This document shows positions 24,869 through 32,208 of a stretch of 35,901 nucleotides of DNA, in pieces; within the stretch, counting starts at the first letter, position 1, and every line of letters starts with the position of its first letter. The position numbers and the translations under genes are program-made. The notes under the pieces were generated by a model that worked only from the letters and a program-made list of their open reading frames with translations, was not told the DNA's origin and searched no databases. Location of the stretch: assembly GCF_023715615.1 (NCBI RefSeq), contig NZ_JAMBOM010000011.1, positions 1 through 35,901 on the forward strand, read 5' to 3'. The stretch comes from Sporosarcina aquimarina (GTDB taxonomy: Bacteria; Bacillota; Bacilli; Bacillales_A; Planococcaceae).

Positions 24869-25096
24869 ATGGAAATGATGACGAAGAATCAAGTTAATAA
24901 ACGGGAACAGATGGAAATGCTTACGATCGAGCAGTTAGTTCCGCAAGACCATCTAGTCCGTAAATTAGATGCAGCAATTGATTTTCTCTTCATTTATCCA
25001 TTGGTTGAAGATCCATATTCCCTATTTGGGAGATCCAGCCTAGATCTAGTTGTACTCGATAAAATGTCATTTATTCAATACACTGAGTCCTCTTAG
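24869..25096 (+). pseudogene. IS1182-type transposase, N-terminal fragment
   Basis: An open frame encoding about 70 transposase-like residues (MTKNQVNKREQMEMLTIEQ, LVPQDHLVRKLDAAIDF, KMSFIQY), the typical start of IS1182-family transposases of several hundred residues. Similarity stops at about 25080 and the frame ends shortly after at 25096. The residues around 55-65 are already degraded (SSLDLVVLDK in place of the PSIDPVVLIK pattern). It has no function left. The longer open frame running upstream into pfeT is not part of it. Confidence 0.8.
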
Positions 25097-25200
25097 GGTT
25101 GCCTGTCGCAAATCATGCTTCTCCTTGGCATCGGTAAAAAGCGTTCAACTGCCTCTTTACATTTCCATAGACTTCTTTGATTTCATATCGGTGTCTCATG
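25081..25200 (-). pseudogene. IS1182-type transposase, C-terminal fragment, inverted and frameshifted
   Basis: On the minus strand three frames in turn give YEIKEVYGNVKR, EAVERF and FTDAKEKHDLRQATLRGLS. Together they match the conserved C-terminal block of IS1182 transposases (KE..Y..RKE.VER.FADAKEKHG.R...LRGL). At least two frameshifts are present. It abuts the N-terminal fragment head-on at about 25080, so the two pieces cannot come from one undisturbed copy. Confidence 0.68.
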
Positions 25201-25295
25201 TCTTCTGCTACATCTAGTTATTCTTGCTAGCTGGACATGGAGCACTCCGATTGCATCCTTTGCTTGAATGATGCGAATGTGTCATAGGACATTCA
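25201..25295. other. Non-coding remnant between transposase fragment and repeat
   Basis: I see no gene, repeat or clear signal here. It is probably more of the decayed insertion element. Confidence 0.4.
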
Positions 25296-25419
25296 GTTGA
25301 TTGAAGTGCAGGACGGCGACTCCTGGGGATTAGCGCAGCGCGAAGACCCCGCAAGAGCGAAGCGACGAGGAGGCTGAGGGCAAGCCCCCGGAAAGCGCCC
25401 GTCCGGAACGGAAATTAAC
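25296..25419. repeat. GC-rich Bacillales intergenic repeat, copy 2 (inverted)
   Basis: It begins GTTGATTGAAGTGCAGGACG and ends GGAACGGAAATTAAC, passing through GGCGACTCCTGGGGA, CGAAGACCCCGCAAGAGCG and GACGAGGAGGCTGAGGGCAA. It is the inverted counterpart of 24715-24841 and closer to the form of this repeat common in Bacillales genomes. Confidence 0.8.
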
Positions 25420-25454
25420 GGCCTGTTATCCTTCATTTTCAGATTTAACGATGC

Positions 25455-25493
25455 CAAAAGGGATGGAAATCTAATCGATTCTCATCCCTTTTG
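25455..25493 (-). terminator. Hairpin downstream of yihY
   Basis: CAAAAGGGATG (25455-25465) pairs perfectly with CATCCCTTTTG (25483-25493) around a 17-nt loop. It lies 27 bp after the yihY stop on the minus strand. The T tract is within the stem, so it may be a weak terminator. Confidence 0.55.
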
Positions 25494-25504
25494 TCTATTG
25501 TCTG

Positions 25505-25541
25505 AAGCAATGCTACGGCTTATGCCGTTGCATTGCTTTTT
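25505..25541. repeat. Right copy of inverted hairpin repeat, overlapping yihY stop
   Basis: AAGCAATGCTACGGC TTAT GCCGTTGCATTGC followed by TTTTT on plus, a textbook plus-strand terminator shape. It is the inverted partner of 24604-24637. The last codons of yihY (KSNATA, stop) are encoded inside it. Confidence 0.85.
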
Positions 25542-26551
25542 AATTCTCGTATTCGTTCTGCCCGTTCTTTCATGACTGCATTGATTTGTCCACCAATCAT
25601 GAGGATGATTGCTGAGAAATAGAGCCATAGCATAAGAATTATGATAGTTCCTATACTGCCATACGTATTGGCGTAGCTTCCGAAATTGGAAACATAAAAT
25701 GAGAACCCGAGAGTAGTAATAATCCAACCTATTGTTGCAAACAAAGCTCCTGGAAGTGCTGTTTTAAATGGAAGTTTCACATCAGGTACTAACCAATAAA
25801 TAAGTGTGAAAACGACTGCGATGAGTATTGGAGGTAATATGAATCGCAACTGGTTCCATAATGTATTGAAACCATCTTCAAATCCTAAATAAGAAAAGAC
25901 GACTGAACCGATCTGTTCTCCAAAGACAGGTAAACCGAGTGCAACTACCACTACAAGTACAAGCATAATAGTAAAGACAATAGACATTCCACGCTGGACA
26001 ACAAATGATCGTGAATCTTCTTTAAAATATGAGCGATTTAGCGCTTTCGTTAATGCATTCATTCCTTTAGATGCCGACCAAAGTGTTGCTAAAATACCAA
26101 TGGACAACAAGCCACCATTTTTGTTAGCTAGCACTTGCTCTAGAATATCGCTAATCATGGTTGCCACTTCTTCTGGTGCATAATCTCTTATGAACAACAT
26201 AACTTGTGCTTGGTCAAGATTTAAATAAGGCAACAACGTAAAAAGGAAAATGAGTAAAGGAAACATTGAAAATAAGAAAAAATAAGAGAGTTCAGCACCA
26301 AGCCCAGATACATCGACAGTTTTAATACGCAAGATTAATTCTTTCAAAAAACCATCTTTTGTAGTCACATCAAATGTATGTAGGTCTCCTTCTTGTATAT
26401 CCGATACAAAACCGCCTATTTTAGAATCCGTAAATTTGTTACCATCATCATTAGATCGATGCGAGAGTTCGTTTATGTACGGTTTGTCCTGATGGGCCTT
26501 TTTGAGTGAAGGCGACCCATCGGACAACTGATTGTTTTTGTCTTCTTTCAA
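25520..26551 (-). CDS. yfkH: YihY/BrkB family membrane protein (YfkH-like)
   Basis: 343-aa inner-membrane protein. A hydrophilic N-terminal extension of about 70 residues precedes about six membrane helices. Family landmarks are SYFFLFSMFPLLIF, WSASKGMNALTKALNRSY and GSYANTYGSIGTIIILMLWLY. The molecular function is not known. It was once called ribonuclease BN in error. It starts with TTG, set by GGAGG 8 nt upstream. It follows a YtxH-like gene in a probable operon with a sigma-B-like promoter. The C-terminus runs into an inverted repeat. Confidence 0.88.
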   Translation of the reverse strand: MKEDKNNQLSDGSPSLKKAHQDKPYINELSHRSNDDGNKFTDSKIGGFVSDIQEGDLHTFDVTTKDGFLKELILRIKTVDVSGLGAELSYFFLFSMFPLLIFLFTLLPYLNLDQAQVMLFIRDYAPEEVATMISDILEQVLANKNGGLLSIGILATLWSASKGMNALTKALNRSYFKEDSRSFVVQRGMSIVFTIMLVLVVVVALGLPVFGEQIGSVVFSYLGFEDGFNTLWNQLRFILPPILIAVVFTLIYWLVPDVKLPFKTALPGALFATIGWIITTLGFSFYVSNFGSYANTYGSIGTIIILMLWLYFSAIILMIGGQINAVMKERAERIRELKSNATA

Positions 26552-26579
26552 AGCGTATCCCTCCTTTTCGCTTCTCGGC

Positions 26580-26945
26580 TTACGGTGTAGCAGTTGGTGA
26601 TTCCTTTAAAATAGTTTCGTACTCTTCTTTTGAATCGACAAATGTCTCCTTAGTATCTGTTACCAATTCTTTTACTTGTGGCGTCAATGCTTTAAGTTCC
26701 TCTACTTGTTCCTTGATATAAGATACATCACCCGATAACTGTTCATAGGCAGCTTGGAATTTGTCTTTCTGATCCACCAATTTTTGTTTCAAAGTTTCAG
26801 GATTTTTAGCATAAAACGAAATTTCATTCGCTGCTTTTTTTGAGGTTCCCATCACAGAATTACGTGTCGAACGATCGAGCAGAGCGACCGCTCCACCAAG
26901 TAAAGCGCCAAACAAGACAAATTTACCAAGTTTACTTTTCCCCAT
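26580..26945 (-). CDS. YtxH-like general stress protein
   Basis: 121-aa protein. The N-terminal hydrophobic, Gly/Ala-rich segment (about residues 6-22, FVLFGALLGGAVALL) is followed by long charged helices likely to form a coiled coil (about 45-110). This is the layout of YtxH-domain proteins, although the match is loose. The ATG at 26945 follows GGAGGT with 7-nt spacing; the in-frame TTG at 26960 lacks one. The sigma-B-like promoter fits YtxH, a general stress protein in B. subtilis. Confidence 0.7.
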   Translation of the reverse strand: MGKSKLGKFVLFGALLGGAVALLDRSTRNSVMGTSKKAANEISFYAKNPETLKQKLVDQKDKFQAAYEQLSGDVSYIKEQVEELKALTPQVKELVTDTKETFVDSKEEYETILKESPTATP

Positions 26946-26987
26946 ATTAAATACCTCCAAATAGATTACTTATTTGCTTACCGTATT

Positions 26988-27012
26988 ATACCCCACGAAG
27001 TAAAAAACAAAC
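26988..27012 (-). promoter_or_regulatory. Sigma-B-like promoter of ytxH-like/yihY operon
   Basis: Minus strand GTTTGT (27012-27007), 13-nt spacer, GGGTAT (26993-26988), compared with GTTTAA-N12-14-GGGTAT. The -10 is perfect. A sigma-A reading (TTGTTT-18-TATAAT) overlaps it, so dual use is possible. Confidence 0.55.
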
Positions 27013-27039
27013 AAATCAGTCCGCATTAAAAAAAAGTAC

Positions 27040-27068
27040 TTGACGGATGCACTGAAGTTTCGCAATAT
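27040..27068 (+). promoter_or_regulatory. Possible promoter of alanine symporter gene
   Basis: TTGACG (27040-27045), 17-nt spacer, CAATAT (27063-27068). The leader to the ATG would be about 115 nt. I see no riboswitch or T-box motif in it. Confidence 0.45.
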
Positions 27069-27189
27069 TAGTACTTAATAACAGTAACTAGTTATATTAG
27101 TTTGAATTTTCTTTCTATAAAGGGGGTGCGGACTTCTTTCTTCGTATTGATAAACATATAGTTGTTCAAACAACAAGGGGGGAATTGGG

Positions 27190-28566
27190 ATGGAACAAGT
27201 ACAGGCGTTTCTAGGGAAATTAAGCGATATCATTTGGGGACCACCACTACTAGTTTTACTTGTTGGAACAGGGATCTTCTTAACGTTCCGACTTACGTTC
27301 ATTCAGTTTCGTTTATTACCGTATTCTTTAAAACAAGTGTTTTCTAGAAATCATGACAAAAAAGCAGACGGTGATATCTCTCAATTCCAAGCGCTTATGA
27401 CCGCTATGGCTGCAACTGTCGGTGTTGGGAACATCGTTGGGGTTGCCAGTGCTGTTGCAACTGGTGGACCTGGAGCCATCTTTTGGATGTGGATTGCCGG
27501 ACTTTTCGGAATGGCAACAAAGTATGGAGAAGCGGTTCTCGCAGTTAAGTATCGTGTGAAAGATGCCAATGGACAAATGGCCGGAGGACCGATGTATTAC
27601 TTAGAACATGGTCTAAAACAAAAGTGGCTTGGCGTGATGTTCGCCATCTTTGGTGCATTCGCAGCATTCGGGATTGGGAACGGAACTCAATCCAAAGCCA
27701 TTGCAGATGCCATGAATAATGCATTTAACGTACCATTCTGGGTTACAGGAATTGCGCTCGTCATTTTTGGAGCCCTTGTAATTTTAGGTGGTATTAAGTC
27801 AATTGGTAAAGTTACAGCCTTCTTTGTACCGATTATGGCTCTTTTCTATTTCATTGCAGGAGCAATTATTATTATCTTAAACTTTGATTTGGTACCAGCT
27901 GCATTTGGCTTGATTTTTAGCGATGCATTTTCTGGTCAAGCCATTGCAGGTGGAGCAATTGGTACAGTCATTCGTTTTGGAGTTGCACGTGGACTTTTCT
28001 CAAACGAAGCTGGTCTCGGTTCTGCGCCAATCGCTGCAGCAGCAGCAAAGACAGATATGCCTGGACGTCAGGCACTTATTTCCATGACACAAGTTCTATT
28101 TGATACGTTGATTATCTGCTCGATTACAGGCGTGACCATTGTTATGTCTGGCCAATGGAACAAAGGTTTAGACAAAGGTGCTTTGACAGGCGAAGCGTTC
28201 GGACATTTCCTAGGTGGAGCTGGGCCGATAATCGTGACGATTGGTCTCATCTTCTTCGCATCTTCAACCATTCTAGGATGGAGTTATTATGGAGAAAAGT
28301 GTTTCCAATACTTATTCCCAAATCCAAAAGCTGTTTTCACGTATCGCATTATATTTGTACTCTTCATCTTCGTTGGAGCTACAGCTACTTTAGACGTAGT
28401 TTGGTCGCTTGCAGATGTTTTGAACGGGCTAATGGCAATACCAAACCTAATTGGTCTTCTTGGCTTGTCTGGTGTCATTGTTATGGAGTCTAAACGCTTC
28501 CAAGCAAAAATTCAGGAAGAGAAGAAACAAAAAGAAAAAATGCAGGTTGACAGTGACTTAAATTAA
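27190..28566 (+). CDS. Alanine/glycine:cation symporter (AGCS family, AlsT-like)
   Basis: 458-aa sodium- or proton-coupled amino-acid carrier with about 10-11 membrane helices. Family motifs are GTGIFLTFRLTFIQFR near the start, AMAATVGVGNIVGVASAVATG, GGPMYYLEHGL, and ARGLFSNEAGLGSAPIA. The substrate is probably alanine or glycine; glutamine is an alternative for AlsT-type proteins. The start follows AAGGGGGG with 7-nt spacing. It has no linked biosynthetic genes. Confidence 0.93.
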   Translation: MEQVQAFLGKLSDIIWGPPLLVLLVGTGIFLTFRLTFIQFRLLPYSLKQVFSRNHDKKADGDISQFQALMTAMAATVGVGNIVGVASAVATGGPGAIFWMWIAGLFGMATKYGEAVLAVKYRVKDANGQMAGGPMYYLEHGLKQKWLGVMFAIFGAFAAFGIGNGTQSKAIADAMNNAFNVPFWVTGIALVIFGALVILGGIKSIGKVTAFFVPIMALFYFIAGAIIIILNFDLVPAAFGLIFSDAFSGQAIAGGAIGTVIRFGVARGLFSNEAGLGSAPIAAAAAKTDMPGRQALISMTQVLFDTLIICSITGVTIVMSGQWNKGLDKGALTGEAFGHFLGGAGPIIVTIGLIFFASSTILGWSYYGEKCFQYLFPNPKAVFTYRIIFVLFIFVGATATLDVVWSLADVLNGLMAIPNLIGLLGLSGVIVMESKRFQAKIQEEKKQKEKMQVDSDLN

Positions 28567-28608
28567 TGGAATGATTAAGTCCTTAGATTGCGAAAGGCGG
28601 AAAAAGCT

Positions 28609-28830
28609 ATGGACTTAACTCAACCAACTACTGAAAATGTTTCGTATATGATTAATCAAATTAAAGAAAAACTTCGTATGGTGAATGTAGATGCGATGAA
28701 GTCGGAGAACTTCAGCACATCAAACTATGAAGATCTTCATTACATTTATGAAATGGTGATGAAGCGCGAAACGATTACACCGAACGAAATGCAAGCCATT
28801 GTTGCAGAACTCGGATCACTTCGCGAATAA
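28609..28830 (+). CDS. yfkK: YfkK family (UPF0435, DUF1128) small protein
   Basis: 73-aa helical protein (MDLTQPTTENVSYMINQIKE, then NYEDLHYIYEMVMKR and MQAIVAELGSLRE) matching the YfkK/UPF0435 family of unknown function. The ATG at 28609 is chosen because the family starts here; the frame extends to a TTG at 28588. The ribosome binding site is only AAAGGCGG. It lies 42 bp after the symporter stop and is possibly co-transcribed. Confidence 0.87.
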   Translation: MDLTQPTTENVSYMINQIKEKLRMVNVDAMKSENFSTSNYEDLHYIYEMVMKRETITPNEMQAIVAELGSLRE

Positions 28831-28848
28831 CTCCTATAAGGTTTATCA

Positions 28849-28890
28849 CAAAAACAGCGACTCCCTCGTAATGGGAATCGCTGTTTTTCT
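28849..28890. terminator. Bidirectional terminator, yfkK / motB
   Basis: AAAACAGCGA-c-TCCC (28851-28865) pairs with GGGA-a-TCGCTGTTTT (28872-28887). Runs of A before and T after serve both convergent genes. Confidence 0.9.
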
Positions 28891-28895
28891 AATAA

Positions 28896-29654
28896 TTATT
28901 CAAATGCTGTGCCGTCTTTTAACACGAGCGGTTGGATTAAGACTTCAACCCGTCTGTTTTTAGCTCGGTTCGCTTCTGTATCATTCGGTGCGATTGGACG
29001 GAATTCGCCATATCCTTTTGCACTGAACGCCATTGGGTCCACTTTATCATTTTCAGCAATTATCGATAAGAAATTAACTGCCCGCATGACACTTAGCTCC
29101 CAGTTCGATTTATACTGACCGCTGGCCATCGGCACGTTATCCGTATGACCTGCAATTACGATTTGTCGCGGCTTTTCAAATACGAGCAATTTAGCAATAT
29201 CAGATGCAACCGAACGGTATTGAGTGTCAATCTCGGCACTTCCTGTATTGAACAGAACACTGTCACGTATTGTGACTAGTAATCCCTCTTCAGTAAGTTT
29301 TGTATCAAACTGACCTTCCAATTCATTTTCAGCTATATAGTTCTCTAGATTTTCTTGAATCTCCCCGAGGGATCGCTGATCCTCCAAATAGGAAGAATTT
29401 TCATTCCCTGCACCTGCATCTTCTTGCGGTACAGGAACAGTAGTTGGAGAAGAACTATCCATTACCCCTTTACCACCATCAAAAACCTCACTAAACACAG
29501 ATGAGATTTGACTGAACTTTGCTTCATCTATAGAACTGGAAGCAAACAATACGATAAATAGGGCAAGTAGCAACGTTAACAAGTCTGAATATGGCAAGAG
29601 CCAGGATTCGTCGACGTGTCCATCATCTCTTTTGCGCTTACGCTTCTTCGGCAA
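28896..29654 (-). CDS. motB: Flagellar motor stator protein MotB
   Basis: 252-aa stator subunit anchoring the proton channel to peptidoglycan. A short basic N-terminus is followed by one membrane helix with the proton-binding Asp24 (ESWLLPYSDLLTLLLALF), a linker and an OmpA-type domain (IVIAGHTDNVP, SAKGYGEFRP, NRRVEV). The start is TTG at 29654: AAGGAGG sits 8 nt upstream, and this puts the key Asp at 24, as in B. subtilis MotB. The upstream ATG at 29675 and the longer frame lack a good ribosome binding site. It overlaps motA by 17 nt. Confidence 0.93.
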   Translation of the reverse strand: MPKKRKRKRDDGHVDESWLLPYSDLLTLLLALFIVLFASSSIDEAKFSQISSVFSEVFDGGKGVMDSSSPTTVPVPQEDAGAGNENSSYLEDQRSLGEIQENLENYIAENELEGQFDTKLTEEGLLVTIRDSVLFNTGSAEIDTQYRSVASDIAKLLVFEKPRQIVIAGHTDNVPMASGQYKSNWELSVMRAVNFLSIIAENDKVDPMAFSAKGYGEFRPIAPNDTEANRAKNRRVEVLIQPLVLKDGTAFE

Positions 29655-30453
29655 CTTCCCCCGCCTCCTTGCCATTCGAGCTTCCGTTAGCAAGCTTACG
29701 ACGTTCCTCCATAGATAGATAAGAAGATAGCTTTTGTTCGATGACACGTGGCGCTTCCCCTTCAAGAACAGAGAGAATCCCTTCAATCATCATATTCTTC
29801 TGTCTTACTTCTTCTGCGGATTTACGCTTTAGTTTGTTAGCAAATGGGTGCCAGAGTACATATCCTGTGAAAATACCTAGCAAAGTTGCAATGAATGCTG
29901 CCGAAATGGCATGTCCTAGTTTTTCAATATCGTTCATATCCCCAAGTGCAGCAATCAGACCAATAACAGCCCCGAGCACACCAAGCGTTGGCGCATAGGT
30001 ACCCGCTTGTGAAAATATGAGTGAACCTGCCGCGTGTCTATCAGACATTGCATCGACTTCTTCACCTAGAACATCTCGTATATAATCTGCATTCTGACCG
30101 TCAATCGCTAGTCCCAATCCATTTTTTAAAAAAGGATCTTCGATTGAATCCGTTTGGGCTTCAAGCGAAAGCAACCCTTCCCTACGAGCTACATCAGCCC
30201 ACGATGAAAACATACGAATAATATTAGCGTCCGAAGATAGCTTTTGTTCTTTAAAAATCACCCCAAAAAGTTTCGGGACACGTTTAATTTCGTTCATCGG
30301 AAATGCGATGACTACCGAAGCTATCGTACCAAAGATAATAATCAAGATAGCAGCGGGATTAATCAAGCTTGAAAGGGCCGCGCCTTTTAAAAACATGCCG
30401 ACAAATACAGCTACGACACCGATAATTAAACCAAATACCGTTGATAAATCCAT
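29638..30453 (-). CDS. motA: Flagellar motor stator protein MotA
   Basis: 271-aa membrane protein with four helices (about 3-22, 32-52, 150-170, 180-200) and a large cytosolic loop with the charged residues that contact the rotor. Motifs include the N-terminal DLSTVFGLIIGVVAVFVGM and GTYAPTLGVLGAVIGLIAAL. It pairs with MotB in a proton-driven stator. The start follows GGAGGT 6 nt upstream. No other flagellar genes are present, as usual for the separate motAB operon of Bacillus. A sigma-D-like promoter lies upstream. Confidence 0.94.
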   Translation of the reverse strand: MDLSTVFGLIIGVVAVFVGMFLKGAALSSLINPAAILIIIFGTIASVVIAFPMNEIKRVPKLFGVIFKEQKLSSDANIIRMFSSWADVARREGLLSLEAQTDSIEDPFLKNGLGLAIDGQNADYIRDVLGEEVDAMSDRHAAGSLIFSQAGTYAPTLGVLGAVIGLIAALGDMNDIEKLGHAISAAFIATLLGIFTGYVLWHPFANKLKRKSAEEVRQKNMMIEGILSVLEGEAPRVIEQKLSSYLSMEERRKLANGSSNGKEAGEVAEEA

Positions 30454-30486
30454 GTAAAGACCTCCATGTCTTTCATTCTTCTTTTT

Positions 30487-30513
30487 ATTTCGTCAGATTT
30501 TGAGCTTTCTTTA
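30487..30513 (-). promoter_or_regulatory. Sigma-D-like promoter of motAB
   Basis: Minus strand TAAA (30513-30510), a 15-nt spacer and GACGAAAT (30494-30487). The motility sigma factor consensus is TAAA-N15-GCCGATAT. The -35 and spacer fit exactly and the -10 matches 6/8. Confidence 0.6.
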
Positions 30514-30642
30514 GAGAATCTGGTAGAGAAATCTCAAGAATCTTTTCCTGAATAATTGTAAGCGAATTCAAAACTTTCTTTTTGCACTTTTCCAATCAAT
30601 ATTGGTACTATTAGATTACATTGAGAAAGGGGTATGACTCTA

Positions 30643-31875
30643 TTGAATACATTTGAACAACAATTACAAAACTATGCAGAACTTGCCGTTAAAGTCGGCG
30701 TGAATATCCAACCTAATCAAAACCTTTTTATAAGTGCTTCTACTGATGTTCGAGAATTTGTCCGAATCATCGTTGAAAAGGCTTACGCAGCAGGTGCCCG
30801 ACAAGTATTTGTCGACTGGAGCGATGATGTCATTTCCCGTATACGTTACGAACAAGCACCTGCAGATTCATTCTCTGAATTCCCTTCTTGGAAAATTGCG
30901 GAGCGCGAGGAAAATGCGAAAAAAGGGACTGCCTTCATGAGCATCGTTTCCCAAAGTCCGGACTTATTCAAAAATGTGGATCCTTCTCGTATTCGCGATG
31001 CTCAAAAAGCAAGTGGACAAGCTCTTGATGGTTTCCGTCAAATGATGCAAGCAGACAAATTCAGCTGGACAGTAATTGCCGCGCCTTCAGCTGACTGGGC
31101 TTCTCTTGTCTTCCCTGATCTACCAGAAGCTGAGCAAGTACCTGCGCTATGGGATGCCATTTTCAAGGCAGTCCGTGCGAACACGGGCGATCCTGTCGAT
31201 GCGTGGAAACAACATGACAAGAAACTACATGAAAAAGTAGACTATCTGAATAACAAACATTACCACAAACTACATTACACCGCTCCAGGTACTGATTTAA
31301 CAATTGAATTACCAGAAAAGCATATATGGTGTGGTGCTGGAAGTGTAAATGCTGATGGTGCGACATTCATGGCAAATATGCCGACTGAAGAAGTCTTTAC
31401 GGCACCTTTGAAAACCGGAGTGAATGGTGTTGTTTCAAGTACGAAGCCATTGAGCTATGGTGGAACCATCATAGATGATTTCAAGATTACATTTAAAGAG
31501 GGTAGAATTACAGACATCATTGCCGGACTAGGACAAGATGTGTTAGAAAATATGATTGAAGCGGATGACGGTGCAAAATATTTAGGAGAAGTTGCACTCG
31601 TTCCCCATGAGTCCCCTATTTCAGCATCTGGACTTTTGTTCTATAATACACTTTTCGATGAAAATGCATCCAATCACTTAGCAATTGGCAGCGCTTATGC
31701 ATTCAATTTAAAGGGCGGTAAAGAAATGGATCGCAAGGAACTTGAAAAAAATGGCTTAAACCAAAGTATCACTCATGTGGACTTTATGATTGGTTCCGGT
31801 GAGATGAACATTGACGGGGTCCTTTCTGACGGAACTGTTGAACCTCTCTTCCGAAATGGAACTTGGGCATTTTAA
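30643..31875 (+). CDS. ampS: M29 family metallo-aminopeptidase (AmpS-like)
   Basis: 410-aa cytosolic aminopeptidase with a dinuclear metal site. Ligands, in residues counted from the alternative ATG at 30634, are Glu253 (PTEEVF), Glu319 (LGEVALV), His348 (NASNHLA), Tyr355, His381 and Asp383 (THVDFMIGS). The order and spacing match the family. TTG at 30643 is preferred because the GAAAGGGG ribosome binding site is about 10 nt upstream and the start MNTFEQQLQNYAEL fits relatives. The ATG at 30634 would leave almost no spacing. It is a monocistronic gene, divergent from motA. Confidence 0.92.
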   Translation: MNTFEQQLQNYAELAVKVGVNIQPNQNLFISASTDVREFVRIIVEKAYAAGARQVFVDWSDDVISRIRYEQAPADSFSEFPSWKIAEREENAKKGTAFMSIVSQSPDLFKNVDPSRIRDAQKASGQALDGFRQMMQADKFSWTVIAAPSADWASLVFPDLPEAEQVPALWDAIFKAVRANTGDPVDAWKQHDKKLHEKVDYLNNKHYHKLHYTAPGTDLTIELPEKHIWCGAGSVNADGATFMANMPTEEVFTAPLKTGVNGVVSSTKPLSYGGTIIDDFKITFKEGRITDIIAGLGQDVLENMIEADDGAKYLGEVALVPHESPISASGLLFYNTLFDENASNHLAIGSAYAFNLKGGKEMDRKELEKNGLNQSITHVDFMIGSGEMNIDGVLSDGTVEPLFRNGTWAF

Positions 31876-31907
31876 CAGTAGATTCTAGACAAGTTTCGCG
31901 TAGACTC

Positions 31908-31936
31908 TTAATCTTTTCATGTAAATGCGTTATAAT
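31908..31936 (+). promoter_or_regulatory. Promoter of the 46-aa membrane protein gene
   Basis: TTAATC (31908-31913), 17-nt spacer, perfect TATAAT (31931-31936), 39 bp before the start codon. Confidence 0.6.
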
Positions 31937-31975
31937 GGTGTTAGTCACTGATTATCAATAGAGAGGAGACTAATA

Positions 31976-32116
31976 ATGGCCTTACTAATCGTTACTATCC
32001 TCGGTTTTGCAGTTACCTTCGGCTTAGCTGCGATGTTCATGATTCATTATATGAATGATTCTTTAGTGTCGCACGATTCTGAAGTAATCGACCCAAAACC
32101 AGATGTTACCTACTAA
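31976..32116 (+). CDS. Small single-pass membrane protein, unknown
   Basis: 46-aa protein: one hydrophobic helix (residues 2-25, from ALLIVTILGFAV) then a short acidic tail (DSEVIDPKPDVTY). It is supported by a perfect TATAAT, an AGAGGAG ribosome binding site 7 nt upstream and a strong terminator, so it is very likely expressed. I do not recognise a family. The topology suggests an N-out or N-in single-pass peptide that could modulate a membrane partner. Confidence 0.72.
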   Translation: MALLIVTILGFAVTFGLAAMFMIHYMNDSLVSHDSEVIDPKPDVTY

Positions 32117-32146
32117 CCATGATCCTAAATTGGATTTTTGAGAATA

Positions 32147-32177
32147 TTAAAAGGGCTGCCAACTGGCGCCCTTTTTC
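32147..32177 (+). terminator. Terminator of the small membrane protein gene
   Basis: AAAAGGGC-t-GCC pairs with GGC-GCCCTTTT around the loop AACT, then further T residues (32148-32176). Confidence 0.9.
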
Positions 32178-32208
32178 TCTATTATACTTATAAAACGGAG
32201 GAATTCAT

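Noticed and set aside
25081..25295. A protein-coding gene after the transposase fragment
   Set aside because: All frames are broken; the minus strand reads as a frameshifted transposase tail and then nothing recognisable.
27046..27189. Glycine riboswitch or T-box in the leader of the alanine symporter gene
   Set aside because: The leader is too short and lacks the conserved glycine aptamer and T-box core sequences and any terminator.
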